Shown here: in pieces, positions 9,162-18,371 of the stretch
Layout: each line of letters opens with the position of its first letter
Position numbering within the stretch: the stretch's first letter is position 1
Assembly (NCBI RefSeq): GCF_010093065.1
Contig: NZ_CP048113.1
Coordinates: forward strand, 5,518,001-5,582,000
Direction of reading: 5' to 3'
Source: Chitinophaga agri
Lineage (GTDB): Bacteria; Bacteroidota; Bacteroidia; Chitinophagales; Chitinophagaceae
DNA length: 64,000 nt
Position numbers and translations under genes: made by a program
The notes under the pieces: model-generated
Database searches by the model: none
What the model was told of the DNA's origin: nothing
Seen by the model: only the letters and a program-made list of their open reading frames with translations

Positions 9162-9824
9162 TCAGGTCAGGCTGATCACCGGTTCTGTGACCACTTCCGG
9201 TGATGGCATTTTTCTGCTCTGATGGAACAGTGCATAAACAATCAGGCTGCTTGTTGTGCCAATGATACTACCGACATACACATCTACAAAGAAATGCTGT
9301 GCCAGGTAAATTCTCGAATAGGCTGCCAGCAACGCTAGTGTTAAGAACGCAAATCCGGAGAATTTATTCCTGCATATGAGTGCTAATAAAGTGCACATAG
9401 CGAATGCAGTTGTTGTATGTCCGGAAGGAAAACTACAGGAACCGTGTACAGTTACCCATTTAACGGTATGTACAAAAGTTTCCGCATCTGCAAAATACAA
9501 CGCAGGTCTCGGTTCGTTGTAATAATGTTTTGCTGTTTGTACAATGATTGTTGTAATTAATAATACAACGCCAGCGGAGAAGAACAATTTGTATTGGCGG
9601 AGGACCAGTATAAGCGCCAGCATTACCCCAAAGGTAATTCCATCTCCGATGTAGGTCATGCCTGACATGGCAACATCTGCCCACGGAGCGTAGATGTGGT
9701 TAATGCCAAGAAATAGTTCATCATGTGTGAAATAAATCTGCAGCAGTGCACCCGCAACGATCCATAACAGGAATGGCAAAAAAAATGGAGCATTTTTGCC
9801 CAGCAGCATAGGTAGTGTTTTCAT
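9162..9824 (-). CDS. PAP2-family membrane phosphatase
   Basis: This 220-residue protein has about six membrane helices and all three PAP2 signatures: K99 to R106-P107 (KHYYNEPRP), PSGH at 133-136 and SR-x5-H-x3-D at 170-181. H136 and H177 would be the phosphohydrolase histidines. Members hydrolyse phosphatidate, undecaprenyl pyrophosphate or remove lipid A phosphates. It is cotranscribed with the downstream GT39 enzyme, so recycling of a polyprenyl phosphate donor is plausible but not shown. Confidence 0.9.
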   Translation of the reverse strand: MKTLPMLLGKNAPFFLPFLLWIVAGALLQIYFTHDELFLGINHIYAPWADVAMSGMTYIGDGITFGVMLALILVLRQYKLFFSAGVVLLITTIIVQTAKHYYNEPRPALYFADAETFVHTVKWVTVHGSCSFPSGHTTTAFAMCTLLALICRNKFSGFAFLTLALLAAYSRIYLAQHFFVDVYVGSIIGTTSSLIVYALFHQSRKMPSPEVVTEPVISLT

Positions 9825-9979
9825 AGTTGTAGGTTGTGACCCGCCATCAGGCGTAGCGGAGCAGACGGATCTTCAGCATCATTTTCTTATAGCAGGCACA
9901 GGTTTACAGTGCTGGACAGTCAGTACTGTTCAGAGAAAATGTGAAGATCTTGAAGCTGGAAGCTAGTGGCCTATGGCTG

Positions 9980-11416
9980 TCAAGTTGTAGGTTTTGGACT
10001 TTTTTTTCTAAAGAGCTTTTTTATTTTATTGAATATCCTGAGATAAAACTCCTTGTTGAACAGATTGGAATCGTTCAGGGCTTTATAGATCAGGAACATC
10101 GCAATAGGCATAAGGACTATGTTGGAGAGCCACATACCGCTCCAGGTGGCCATAACGTCTTTTCGGGCCATCTTCTCTCCAACCATGAAAAATATATTAA
10201 AGATCACAAAGAACACAACAGCAAATATCAGTGGGGTACCCAAACCACCCTTTCTGATGATGGAACCCAGCGGAGCACCAATGAGGAACATGACGATACA
10301 GGAGAATGCCAGGGTAAATTTACGCTGCCATTCTACTTTGTGCAATAGTAGTGTACTGTGCTTATCACCAAATTCTCTTGCAGGCCCTTCCAGGTTATTC
10401 TGACCATCACGGAGGTTTTGTTCAGTTCTTTCGAGTGTATATCTGAGTGATTTTTCAGGAATGAAATCTCTGAAACTAGCCGCGTTCAACGGTGGTGCTT
10501 TGGCCAGCCATCCAGTATCGGCCCATTTGTAGAACGCATAACGGGTGGTGATGTAAGCATTGACAGTACGCGTAAACAGTTTTTCCTGTTTGTACAGGGA
10601 GTCAATGGCTTTATCGAGCTGCCGGACGTTCAGCATCTGCTGGTTGGAGGCAAAGAGGCCCATATCCAGCCGGCTGAATGCGAAAGAGCTAAGGTCGAAT
10701 GCTTTTTTATATTCGCGGAAGCCCAAACGGATCAGTTCTCCGGGCGTTGTGGAACTACGGTTATTTCTTTCTTCGTAGCGCCATCCTTTTTCGAGAATGA
10801 AGTAGAGGAAGCGTTTATCAGCCGAAAGCAGCATGGTTCCCTTTTCTGCAAGGATCACCTTATCGCCGCCACCGGGCGTATGATCGATGATCATCACCTG
10901 ATGGATCGTCTTGTTGTCGCTTTCCTTCTGTGCCACCTTAATGGTGTAATCAGGAATATCCGTATAAAAGACACCGGCTTTGATATTGAAGGCAGGTTTT
11001 GAGTTGGTGATATCGTACAGCAATGATTTGGCGCGAAGGTTAGCTACCGGCATTGCGTAGTTGTTGAAGAGAAAAGCCAGTATGGCAACAACAGTACATA
11101 CGAGCAGCAAGGGCCGCATAAAACGGGTCAGTGAGATACCTGAGGATTTAAGGGCGACGAGTTCAAAGCTTTCACCAAGGTTTCCGAAGGTCATGATGGA
11201 GGAGAGCAGGACGGCCAGTGGTAAGGCAAGAGAGACCAGGTTGGCACTGGTGTAGGAGATCAGCTCAATGATCACTGTGGTGTCCAGCCCTTTACCTACC
11301 AGGTCGTCTATATACTTCCAGAGAAACTGCATCATCAACACGAATAGTGTCACAAAGAAAGTGGCCACAAAAGGCCCCATGAATGTTTTGATGATGAGCT
11401 TGTCCAGTTTTTTCAC
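9980..11416 (-). CDS. LptF/LptG-family permease
   Basis: This is a 478-residue YjgP/YjgQ-type protein. Three membrane helices lie at the N-terminus (~15-120), then a ~230-residue periplasmic beta-jellyroll region, then three more helices (~370-460) and a basic tail. LptF/G form the membrane part of the LptB2FG transporter that extracts lipopolysaccharide from the inner membrane. Bacteroidota usually keep these genes apart from lptB, as here. Two CAAAnnTA motifs (11499-11506 and 11514-11521), the minus-strand form of TAnnTTTG, lie upstream as possible -7 elements. Confidence 0.88.
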   Translation of the reverse strand: MKKLDKLIIKTFMGPFVATFFVTLFVLMMQFLWKYIDDLVGKGLDTTVIIELISYTSANLVSLALPLAVLLSSIMTFGNLGESFELVALKSSGISLTRFMRPLLLVCTVVAILAFLFNNYAMPVANLRAKSLLYDITNSKPAFNIKAGVFYTDIPDYTIKVAQKESDNKTIHQVMIIDHTPGGGDKVILAEKGTMLLSADKRFLYFILEKGWRYEERNNRSSTTPGELIRLGFREYKKAFDLSSFAFSRLDMGLFASNQQMLNVRQLDKAIDSLYKQEKLFTRTVNAYITTRYAFYKWADTGWLAKAPPLNAASFRDFIPEKSLRYTLERTEQNLRDGQNNLEGPAREFGDKHSTLLLHKVEWQRKFTLAFSCIVMFLIGAPLGSIIRKGGLGTPLIFAVVFFVIFNIFFMVGEKMARKDVMATWSGMWLSNIVLMPIAMFLIYKALNDSNLFNKEFYLRIFNKIKKLFRKKSPKPTT

Positions 11417-11606
11417 TTTCCAGAGTAATTTGTTTATATCCTTTGCTTTAGTGTTTTCCCGGCAGTATGCAGTGCGTTGGCAATAATCGGCCGAAAGGCA
11501 AATCTAAAGCATACAAATTTAATATGATTTATGGAAGTGGGGTAGGGCGAATACTAAAATTACCGTTAAATTTCTTTCAAAGCGCGTCAGTGGCTAATTT
11601 TACAGG

Positions 11607-12218
11607 ATGGAAATTACTTCACTTACAGCGGAAGAGCAGGCTTTGGTGGTAAACGCCGATTGGTTATACCTTAAAAACGGGATCTTAGAGAAGGTAATGA
11701 CATTAATGGGGCAATTGCACCAGGCACTGGAGGCAGCGCCGGTAACAAAAGAATTCCTGTTCCCTGATGGCCTGTTGGCAGCCGGGGGAAAAATATCAAG
11801 AGGAGAACGTTACAGGGAGTTGCCCTATATCATTCTGGATTATCCGCGTTTATTCAGTAAGGACAATATTTTTGCGTTCCGCACCATGTTCTGGTGGGGA
11901 CATTATTTCATTGCCACCCTGCATCTGGCGGGGGAGGAAAAAGAAAAATATGGTCATATGATTGCATCAGCCTGGCAGCAGCTGGCTGAGCATCGTTTTC
12001 AGGTATACCTTCTCGAAGATCCCTGGCAGCATGACTTTGAAAATGGGAATTACAAATTAATATCAGCCATGTCGGAACTGGAATTTAAGCAGTTAATTGA
12101 CCGACGTCCCTTTATTAAACTTGCTAAACCTTATAGTTTTGAAGACTGGGGAAAGATTATACCGGAGATAGTAAGAGATTATACTCTTCTGCTTCGGGGA
12201 CTAATCAGTATCAGTTGA
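11607..12218 (+). CDS. Conserved-looking protein of unknown function
   Basis: I do not recognise a domain in these 203 residues. The protein is soluble, with no signal peptide or membrane helix, rich in aromatic residues (DYPRLF, FRTMFWWGHYF, DPWQHDF). The coding pattern looks real and the ATG at 11607 starts a frame with no competing start. It ends 14 bases before the convergent START-like gene. The mix of hydrophobic and acidic segments suggests a globular cytoplasmic protein. Confidence 0.7.
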   Translation: MEITSLTAEEQALVVNADWLYLKNGILEKVMTLMGQLHQALEAAPVTKEFLFPDGLLAAGGKISRGERYRELPYIILDYPRLFSKDNIFAFRTMFWWGHYFIATLHLAGEEKEKYGHMIASAWQQLAEHRFQVYLLEDPWQHDFENGNYKLISAMSELEFKQLIDRRPFIKLAKPYSFEDWGKIIPEIVRDYTLLLRGLISIS

Positions 12219-12232
12219 TCAGTGTTGGCTGG

Positions 12233-12613
12233 TTAGTTACCGATTCTGTGGAACAGGTCTTTCACCTGGTAGTCCCATAACTGGCTCTGGTCAGCAATCT
12301 CTTTCTTTTCTGCAAAATCTTTAACCACGAGAATCGTTTCATTGGTCACTTCGGAGATCCTTATGCTGAATTCGAAGAATTCCTCTTTGGGAGCATGTTT
12401 CCAATGTAAACGGATAAACTCGTCTTCTTCCTGTTCCAGCACTTCTGCTTCTTCGGTGGAACCATTCCATGAAAAGGAGAAAACACTGTCCCTGTAATCT
12501 ACTTTATCTGCGAACCACTCCTGCAAACCGGCTGGTGTGGAAAGGAATTCGTATAAGATACTGGGTGAGCACCGTACCGGATATTCCAACTCATATTGCA
12601 CTTTCTTAGACAT
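12233..12613 (-). CDS. START/SRPBCC-like domain protein
   Basis: This is a 126-residue single-domain protein of the SRPBCC (START/AHSA1) type. An N-terminal strand is followed by two short helices (SILYEFLSTPAGLQEWFADKV), then alternating strands and a long C-terminal helix (QLWDYQVKDLFHRIG). The motif of leucine/tryptophan after the first helix (LQEWFAD) is typical of AHSA1-like proteins. This fold binds hydrophobic ligands in a central cavity; no ligand is indicated. It is divergent from the primary sigma gene. Confidence 0.75.
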   Translation of the reverse strand: MSKKVQYELEYPVRCSPSILYEFLSTPAGLQEWFADKVDYRDSVFSFSWNGSTEEAEVLEQEEDEFIRLHWKHAPKEEFFEFSIRISEVTNETILVVKDFAEKKEIADQSQLWDYQVKDLFHRIGN

Positions 12614-12888
12614 CGCTCAAGTAATTAGTAAATCAATAGCATCTGGCTGCAATTATAGAAAAATATTTATTCTGTCAAAATTATTTTGCATTTTTTTTTA
12701 ATAAACCCTCAAATTCTTATACACTTTATAAATAACAATTCTATTATGAAAATAATGAATACATTAGCAATCCGCACTAATTGTTTTCACAAGCTTTTGT
12801 CAGAATGCCCTCTACCGACGCATCAGATATTGAGTTGTGAAAGGTGAAACGTTTTTGCTTGAAAATGGTTTAATAAGTAATTATTTTT

Positions 12889-12919
12889 TTTGGGTGCTAT
12901 CTAAAAAAACTTATTTTTG
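12889..12919 (+). promoter_or_regulatory. Bacteroidota primary promoter of the sigma factor gene
   Basis: TTTG at 12889-12892 and TATTTTTG at 12912-12919 are separated by exactly 19 bases, matching the -33 TTTG / -7 TAnnTTTG consensus. The start site should be near 12924, giving a leader of about 60 bases. The rest of the 12614-12976 intergenic stretch is very AT-rich with no convincing gene. Confidence 0.85.
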
Positions 12920-12982
12920 TCTGGCATTCATCAAATAGGGTAACATTTTATTAACCTGTAACTGTTCCGATTTCTTATGTCA

Positions 12983-13852
12983 ATGCGCCAACTCAAAATC
13001 ACAAAATCCATCACCAATAGGGAGTCCCAATCTCTGGAGAAATATTTACAGGAAATTGGGAAAGTGGATTTAATTACGCCGGAGGAAGAGGTGAACCTTG
13101 CTATCCGCATTAAGCAAGGGGATCAGAGAGCTCTTGAGAAACTGACGAAAGCAAACCTCCGTTTTGTGGTGTCTGTTGCCAAACAGTATCAGAACCAGGG
13201 CCTGTCTCTCAGTGATCTGATCAATGAGGGAAATCTAGGTCTGATCAAAGCAGCACAGCGTTTTGATGAGACGCGCGGTTTCAAGTTCATTTCCTATGCA
13301 GTATGGTGGATCCGTCAATCTATCCTGCAGGCACTGGCTGAACAGAGCCGTATTGTAAGGCTGCCACTGAATAAAGTGGGGCTGAGCAACAAGATCAGCA
13401 AAGCATACTCTCAGCTGGAACAGGAATTTGAAAGAGAGCCATCTCCTGACGAATTAGCTACCATTCTGGAAATCAATACGGAAGAAGTGGAAGCCACCTT
13501 AGGTGTTGCTGCCCGTCACGTGTCTATGGACGCGCCGTTCATTGATGGTGAAGATAATTCACTGCTGGATGTACTGGCTAATCCGAATGCAGTCAACGCA
13601 GATGAAGAGCTGGACCACCACGATTCCCTGCGCCGCGAAATAGAGCGTTCTTTATCTACACTTACAGACAGGCAGAAAGACGTGATCATCCTATACTTCG
13701 GTATTGCGGTTGAGCATCCTATGTCACTGGAAGATATCGGTGAAAAATTTGGTTTGACCCGGGAAAGGGTTCGTCAAATCAAGGATAAGGCGATCACTAA
13801 ATTGCGTACTACTTCCCGTAGCAAACTGCTGAGGAATTACCTGGGAAGTTGA
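12983..13852 (+). CDS. rpoD: Primary sigma-70 factor (RpoD/SigA type)
   Basis: This short sigma-70 (289 residues from ATG 12983; 291 from ATG 12977) has region 1.2 ([20 protein letters not shown]), region 2 with [12 protein letters not shown] and the -10-recognition helix [13 protein letters not shown], region 3, and region 4 with the -35 helix [14 protein letters not shown]. It lacks the long N-terminal region 1.1, as is normal for the Bacteroidota housekeeping sigma that reads TTTG/TAnnTTTG promoters. I prefer the second ATG because homologues begin MRQLKIT. Confidence 0.95.
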   Translation: MRQLKITKSITNRESQSLEKYLQEIGKVDLITPEEEVNLAIRIKQGDQRALEKLTKANLRFVVSVAKQYQNQGLSLSDLINEGNLGLIKAAQRFDETRGFKFISYAVWWIRQSILQALAEQSRIVRLPLNKVGLSNKISKAYSQLEQEFEREPSPDELATILEINTEEVEATLGVAARHVSMDAPFIDGEDNSLLDVLANPNAVNADEELDHHDSLRREIERSLSTLTDRQKDVIILYFGIAVEHPMSLEDIGEKFGLTRERVRQIKDKAITKLRTTSRSKLLRNYLGS

Positions 13853-13909
13853 TTATTATTGCTCCGCAGTAATGCTGTAACTGAGAAATTAAGTTATTGA
13901 TATAAACAG

Positions 13910-13945
13910 AAAGGTGAATATCTGCCAGATATTCACCTTTTTTTG
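13910..13945 (+). terminator. Rho-independent terminator after the sigma factor gene
   Basis: A 14-base perfect stem (13910-13923 with 13927-13940, loop GCC) is followed by a T-run to 13944. It separates the sigma gene from ffh. A possible ffh -7 element TATTTTTG sits downstream at 13986-13993, without a clear -33 box. Confidence 0.92.
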
Positions 13946-14071
13946 TTATTTGTAGCTGTCTACTGGTTTACATGCTACTTTATATTATTTTTGCAGCCCT
14001 TGCCGCTGTAAAATCCTTTGACCGGGATCAGCAGCGAACAGCTAGTAGCTAAAAATTAAACAAGATCACAG

Positions 14072-15397
14072 ATGTTCGAATCATTATCAGAGCGGCTCGA
14101 CTCGGCGTTTAAACAACTGAAAGGCGAAGGCCGTATCAGTGAAATCAATGTGGCCTCTACGGTGAAAGAAATTCGCCGTGCGCTGGTGGATGCTGACGTA
14201 AACTATAAAATTGCGAAAGACTTTACTGATCGCGTAAGGGAAAAGGCCCTGGGTGAAAAGGTAATTACTGCCATTTCTCCCGGACAGTTGATGGTGAAGA
14301 TCGTAAAAGACGAGCTGGTAGAACTGATGGGTGGTACTGAGGCTGAACTGGACATCAAGTCCACACCTTCTGTCATCCTGATCGCAGGTTTGCAGGGGTC
14401 CGGTAAGACTACGTTTTCCGGTAAACTGGCGAATTTCCTCAAATCCAAGAAAGGGAAGAAGCCACTCCTGGTAGCAGCAGATATTTACCGTCCGGCAGCG
14501 ATCGACCAGTTGAAAGTATTGGGAGAGCAGATCGGAGTAGAAGTATATAATGAGCCGGAGAACAAAGATGCGGTGAATATCGCTCAGAATGCGCTGGCGC
14601 ATGCAAAACAAAATGGTAATAATATCATTATTATAGATACCGCTGGTCGTCTAGCTGTTGATGAAGTGATGATGACCGAGGTTGCCAACGTGAAAGCAGC
14701 AGTAAAGCCTAACGAGATCCTCTTCGTAGTGGATTCCATGACAGGGCAGGATGCTGTGAACACAGCGAAAGCGTTCAACGAACGTCTGGACTTCACTGGT
14801 GTGGTACTGACCAAACTGGATGGTGACACCCGTGGTGGTGCCGCACTGACTATCAAATACACGGTAGAAAAGCCCATTAAGTTCGTGAGCATGGGTGAAA
14901 AGCTGGATACGCTCGATGTATTCTATCCAGAGCGTATGGCACAGCGTATCCTGGGGATGGGTGACATCACCACCCTGGTAGAACGTGCCCAGGCCCAGTT
15001 CGATGAGGAGCAGGCTAAGAAACTGGAAAAGAAGATCCGTCAGAACCAGTTTGACTTTGAAGACTTCCGTGAGCAGCTTCAGCAGATCAAAAAGATGGGT
15101 AACCTGAAAGATCTGATGGCGATGATCCCTGGAGTTGGTAAAGCAATTAAAGATATCGACATCAGTGATGATGCATTTAAGGGCATTGAGGCGATGATCG
15201 GTTCCATGACGCCATATGAGCGTAATAATCCGGATATTATCGACGGTAGCCGTCGCAAGCGTATTGCAAAAGGTGCTGGAAAGGATATTCAGGATGTGAA
15301 CCAGTTCATGAAGCAGTTTGACCAGATGCGTCAGATGATGAAGATGATGAACAAGTTTGGAGCTAGTGGTAAGGGTTTAAGAGCTTTAGGGAGATAA
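14072..15397 (+). CDS. ffh: Signal recognition particle protein Ffh
   Basis: This is a 441-residue SRP54 GTPase. The N domain (1-~90) is followed by the G domain with GLQGSGKTT, DTAGR and TKLDGD, and a methionine-rich M domain (~300-441) with repeated MKMM/MRQMM segments that bind signal sequences and 4.5S RNA. With FtsY it targets nascent membrane proteins to SecYEG. Length and motifs are normal. It has its own upstream terminator and probable promoter and is followed by the rpsP promoter. Confidence 0.97.
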   Translation: MFESLSERLDSAFKQLKGEGRISEINVASTVKEIRRALVDADVNYKIAKDFTDRVREKALGEKVITAISPGQLMVKIVKDELVELMGGTEAELDIKSTPSVILIAGLQGSGKTTFSGKLANFLKSKKGKKPLLVAADIYRPAAIDQLKVLGEQIGVEVYNEPENKDAVNIAQNALAHAKQNGNNIIIIDTAGRLAVDEVMMTEVANVKAAVKPNEILFVVDSMTGQDAVNTAKAFNERLDFTGVVLTKLDGDTRGGAALTIKYTVEKPIKFVSMGEKLDTLDVFYPERMAQRILGMGDITTLVERAQAQFDEEQAKKLEKKIRQNQFDFEDFREQLQQIKKMGNLKDLMAMIPGVGKAIKDIDISDDAFKGIEAMIGSMTPYERNNPDIIDGSRRKRIAKGAGKDIQDVNQFMKQFDQMRQMMKMMNKFGASGKGLRALGR

Positions 15398-15406
15398 GTT
15401 TTAAAA

Positions 15407-15431
15407 AAATATCTACAATCTGTAGATATTT
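15407..15431 (+). terminator. Hairpin after ffh
   Basis: An 11-base perfect stem (15407-15417 with 15421-15431, loop ATC) lies 10 bases after the ffh stop. The tail is AACAG, not a T-run, so it is a weak or incomplete terminator. Confidence 0.55.
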
Positions 15432-15443
15432 AACAGAAAATAT

Positions 15444-15474
15444 TTTGAACTATCAGCTTTAAAAAATACCTTTG
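15444..15474 (+). promoter_or_regulatory. Primary promoter of rpsP
   Basis: TTTG at 15444-15447 and TACCTTTG at 15467-15474 are 19 bases apart, a full match to the Bacteroidota -33/-7 consensus. The leader to the rpsP ATG would be about 50 bases. Confidence 0.9.
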
Positions 15475-15528
15475 CTGCCCCAATTAAATATTTTTTCGTA
15501 ACTCGCAAAAAAATAACTCGAATTATTT

Positions 15529-15969
15529 ATGCCAGTAAAAATCAGACTGCAACGTCATGGCGCTAAGAAGAGACCTTTTTATTTTATAGTAGTAGCCGAT
15601 GCTCGCGCGCCAAGAGATGGTAAATTCATCCAGAAAATCGGTACTTACAATCCACTGACTGTGCCTGCTTCTATCAACATTGATACAGACAAAGCACTGC
15701 GTTGGTTACAGAAAGGTGCTCAGCCTACAGATACAGTAAGAAGAATCCTGTCTTTCAAAGGTGTTCTTTATCTGAAACACCTGTTAAGAGGTGTGAAACT
15801 GGGTCTGTTCGACGAGCCTACCGCTTTCCAGAAATTCGAACAATGGCAGGCTGAACACGAGCAGAAAGTTGCTGCCCGTCGTGATAGCCACAAGAAAGCA
15901 AGAGTTGCTGCTCCAATCGTGAGAAGAGTTGAAGATACTCCAGCTCAGTCAGAAGGAGGCGAAGCATAA
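15529..15969 (+). CDS. rpsP: 30S ribosomal protein S16
   Basis: The first ~80 residues are the S16 core ([20 protein letters not shown], later IGTYNPLT, then [18 protein letters not shown]). The protein has 146 residues, longer than the ~80-90 of enterobacterial S16; the extra C-terminal tail is charged and Ala/Glu-rich, common in Bacteroidota. It assembles early into the 30S body. It heads the classic rpsP-rimM-trmD-rplS order, although a strong terminator follows it. Confidence 0.97.
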   Translation: MPVKIRLQRHGAKKRPFYFIVVADARAPRDGKFIQKIGTYNPLTVPASINIDTDKALRWLQKGAQPTDTVRRILSFKGVLYLKHLLRGVKLGLFDEPTAFQKFEQWQAEHEQKVAARRDSHKKARVAAPIVRRVEDTPAQSEGGEA

Positions 15970-15991
15970 TTCAGCTTTTGAATCATATTTG

Positions 15992-16029
15992 AAAGGGAAA
16001 TATTTGTACGCAAATATTTCCCTTTTTCT
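15992..16029 (+). terminator. Strong terminator between rpsP and rimM
   Basis: A 15-base perfect stem (15992-16006 with 16011-16025, loop TACG, an extra-stable tetraloop type) ends in TTCTT. Its position inside the conserved translation cluster suggests attenuation, so that rpsP mRNA exceeds rimM-trmD. Confidence 0.88.
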
Positions 16030-16050
16030 TAGCCGCAAGGCCATCGTATT

Positions 16051-16572
16051 ATGAATAATTACTTCAGCATAGGGAAACTGGCATCAGTATTTGGTTTACA
16101 GGGTGAATTTATTCTCAAACACAGTTTGGGAAAAAGGAACGCCCTGCAGGGGGTAGAAGCTATCTTCCTGGAGGAACGGAAAAACAGCTTTATTCCTTAT
16201 TTCGTACAGAAAGTCAGTGTGAAGGACCATGAACATGTGTTTATCAAACTGGAAGGAATAGATACAAAGGAAGATGCCCGTAAGCTGATACAGACCCAGG
16301 TCTACCTGTTAGAAGAAGATTTCAAGAAACAGACATCCTCATCCTCTCCACTATCTATGCTCGGTTTTCTTGTAAAAGATAAACAGCAGGGAGAACTTGG
16401 AGTGATCGAAGAAGTGATCGAAATGCCAATGCAGGTGCTGGTCAAGGTGACCTTCAGAGAGAAGGAAATGCTGTTGCCGCTAAATGAGCAGTCGCTTGTG
16501 AAAGTGGATAAAAAACAGCAGATCGTACATCTGGACCTGCCTGAAGGATTGCTGGACATTTACATGGACTAG
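16051..16572 (+). CDS. rimM: 16S rRNA processing protein RimM
   Basis: These 173 residues show the RimM N-terminal beta-barrel (YFSIGKLASVFGLQGEFILKH) and a C-terminal PRC-barrel (SMLGFLVKDKQQGELGVIEEV, ending LPEGLLDIYM). RimM binds S19 and assists maturation of the 30S head. Length is normal. The gene lies between rpsP and trmD and is likely cotranscribed with trmD (54 bases apart). Confidence 0.95.
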   Translation: MNNYFSIGKLASVFGLQGEFILKHSLGKRNALQGVEAIFLEERKNSFIPYFVQKVSVKDHEHVFIKLEGIDTKEDARKLIQTQVYLLEEDFKKQTSSSSPLSMLGFLVKDKQQGELGVIEEVIEMPMQVLVKVTFREKEMLLPLNEQSLVKVDKKQQIVHLDLPEGLLDIYMD

Positions 16573-16626
16573 CAGGCATTTATTATTCACTGTGACCTGC
16601 GTTGCAGGTTGATTGAATTATTAAGT

Positions 16627-17298
16627 ATGAGAATAGATATCATTACGGTACAGCCAGGATTACTGGAAAGTCCTTTTTCACACTCGATACTGAAAAGGGC
16701 ACAGACCAAGGGATTGCTGGAGGTGCATACCCATAATCTGCGGGATTATTCCAACCTTAAGCATAAACAGGTAGATGACTATCAGTTTGGCGGAGGTGCA
16801 GGTATGGTCATGATGCTGGAGCCCGTAGTGAATGCTATTGAAAGCCTGCAGGCCCAGAGACAATATGATGAAGTGATCTATCTGACGCCCGACGGGGAAA
16901 CCCTGAATCAGAAGATTGCTAATCAGCTGTCATTGAAAGGCAATCTGCTGCTACTGTGCGGTCACTATAAAGGTATAGACGAGCGCATCCGTACACATTT
17001 CGTTACAAAAGAGATCTCGATCGGGGATTATGTATTGTCGGGAGGGGAGCTGGCGGCAGCAGTGCTGGTAGATTCTATCGGCAGACTGATACCCGGGGTA
17101 CTGAATGATGAGACTTCGGCATTATTGGACTCATTTCAGGACAATCTGCTGGCACCACCAGTATATACCCGTCCGGAGGAGTTCAGGGGCTGGAAGGTAC
17201 CTGATGTGCTGTTAAGCGGTGATCATAAGAAAATTGATATCTGGAGACACGACCAGGCGCTGGAGCGCACAAAGGAACGTCGTCCGGACTTGTTATAA
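16627..17298 (+). CDS. trmD: tRNA (guanine-37-N1)-methyltransferase TrmD
   Basis: This is a 223-residue SPOUT methyltransferase. The trefoil-knot S-adenosylmethionine site is visible as [14 protein letters not shown] and [13 protein letters not shown], and the C-terminal domain has [12 protein letters not shown] and a final KERRPDLL. It methylates G37 next to the anticodon to prevent frameshifting. I use the ATG at 16627, where the protein begins [10 protein letters not shown] like its family; an upstream in-frame TTG at 16609 would add six residues. Confidence 0.96.
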   Translation: MRIDIITVQPGLLESPFSHSILKRAQTKGLLEVHTHNLRDYSNLKHKQVDDYQFGGGAGMVMMLEPVVNAIESLQAQRQYDEVIYLTPDGETLNQKIANQLSLKGNLLLLCGHYKGIDERIRTHFVTKEISIGDYVLSGGELAAAVLVDSIGRLIPGVLNDETSALLDSFQDNLLAPPVYTRPEEFRGWKVPDVLLSGDHKKIDIWRHDQALERTKERRPDLL

Positions 17299-17354
17299 AT
17301 TTTGGTTGATTTTCAACCGTTTGGAAAATTATTATTTAATAAACCGGGTTGTTA

Positions 17355-17386
17355 TTTGGAAGTTGTGTATTTCTCAATTACCTTTG
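17355..17386 (+). promoter_or_regulatory. Primary promoter of rplS
   Basis: TTTG at 17355-17358 and TACCTTTG at 17379-17386 are 20 bases apart, matching the -33/-7 consensus. The start near 17391 gives a leader under 20 bases. rplS can therefore be made independently of trmD. Confidence 0.82.
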
Positions 17387-17408
17387 CACTCCGATAAATA
17401 TTTGAAAG

Positions 17409-17756
17409 ATGAACGCTATTTCTTTTGTTCACGAGCAACTGTCAGGTAAGAAATCATACCCGAAGTTTAAGGCCGGTGATAACGTCACTGTAAACTATAA
17501 AATTGTTGAAGGTAGCAAGGAAAGAATCCAGTCCTTCAAAGGTGATGTATTGAAAATCCAGGGAACTGGTGCTACTGTAACTTTTACAGTTAGAAAGATT
17601 TCTGATGGTGTTGGTGTAGAAAGGGTGTTCCCTCTGCTGTCTCCACACATTGATGGAATCGTCCTGAATAAGGTTGGTAAAGTTAGAAGGGCAAGACTGT
17701 TCTACCTGCGTGAGCGCGCTGGTAAAGCTGCCCGTATCAAAGAGAAAAGGGTTTAG
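17409..17756 (+). CDS. rplS: 50S ribosomal protein L19
   Basis: These 115 residues match L19 throughout: the strand region [20 protein letters not shown], the IQSFKGDVL segment, [21 protein letters not shown], and the basic end [21 protein letters not shown]19 forms part of the 30S-50S bridge. It closes the rpsP-rimM-trmD-rplS cluster and is followed by a strong terminator. Confidence 0.97.
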   Translation: MNAISFVHEQLSGKKSYPKFKAGDNVTVNYKIVEGSKERIQSFKGDVLKIQGTGATVTFTVRKISDGVGVERVFPLLSPHIDGIVLNKVGKVRRARLFYLRERAGKAARIKEKRV

Positions 17757-17780
17757 TATAAATACAGGGAAATTAGTGAT

Positions 17781-17812
17781 AACGGGAGCCGTTTTTGGTT
17801 CCCGTTTTTTTT
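17781..17812 (+). terminator. Terminator after rplS
   Basis: A 10-base stem with one G-U pair (17781-17790 with 17797-17806, loop GTTTTT) is followed by a run of eight T, counting the last two bases of the stem. Confidence 0.92.
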
Positions 17813-17948
17813 CATTTATTGAAAAGCCGGATCTTACCACGAGGGTAACTCTTAAAATAGTATTAAAACTTTGTAGGTCAATCCACGTCAGGCTAATTCC
17901 CGAATATATTTACCTATCTTTGTTTGCTTAACGTTTAAAACTGAGAAA

Positions 17949-18182
17949 ATGATTGCCGCTTTTAAATCACCGTTTTTATTATTTCAGGAATTAGGTATGA
18001 CAGAATTACTCTTGATCGCTCTGGTTGTATTGCTGCTGTTTGGTGGTAAGAAAATTCCAGAACTGATGCGTGGCCTTGGTAAAGGTATCCGCGAGTTCAA
18101 CGACGCGAAGAACAACGTGCGTAAAGAGATCGAAGATGGCATGAAAGATCAGCCAGCTACGACTGACAGCAAGAATGCCTAA
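17949..18182 (+). CDS. tatA: Tat translocase subunit TatA
   Basis: This 77-residue protein has a short N-terminal extension, one membrane helix ([14 protein letters not shown]), the [20 protein letters not shown] hinge and amphipathic helix typical of TatA/E, and a charged tail. It forms the pore component of twin-arginine export of folded proteins. A -7-like TATCTTTG lies at 17915-17922. Three proteins in this window carry Tat-like leaders (sod, phospholipase C, Gfo/Idh). Without tatC nearby, TatA versus TatB is decided by the short length. Confidence 0.93.
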   Translation: MIAAFKSPFLLFQELGMTELLLIALVVLLLFGGKKIPELMRGLGKGIREFNDAKNNVRKEIEDGMKDQPATTDSKNA

Positions 18183-18371
18183 TTAGTTCCTGTCTATCAG
18201 GACATCGGTTTTCTAAATTGATTCAAACGTGAATAGGGACGTAGTGTGCCTGTGAAAAGGAATGCAGTAGAACACTGTATAAATGTGCTATATACCATAT
18301 GCCAACTGGAACCTATTCAGTAGCGGTTTTTCAAGTTTGACCTTATATTATTTTTCAAGCAATTAACTGGT

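Noticed and set aside
12746..12850. Possible 33-residue small ORF upstream of the sigma gene promoter
   Set aside because: No ribosome-binding or promoter signal and no recognisable sequence; length is within chance in an AT-rich gap.
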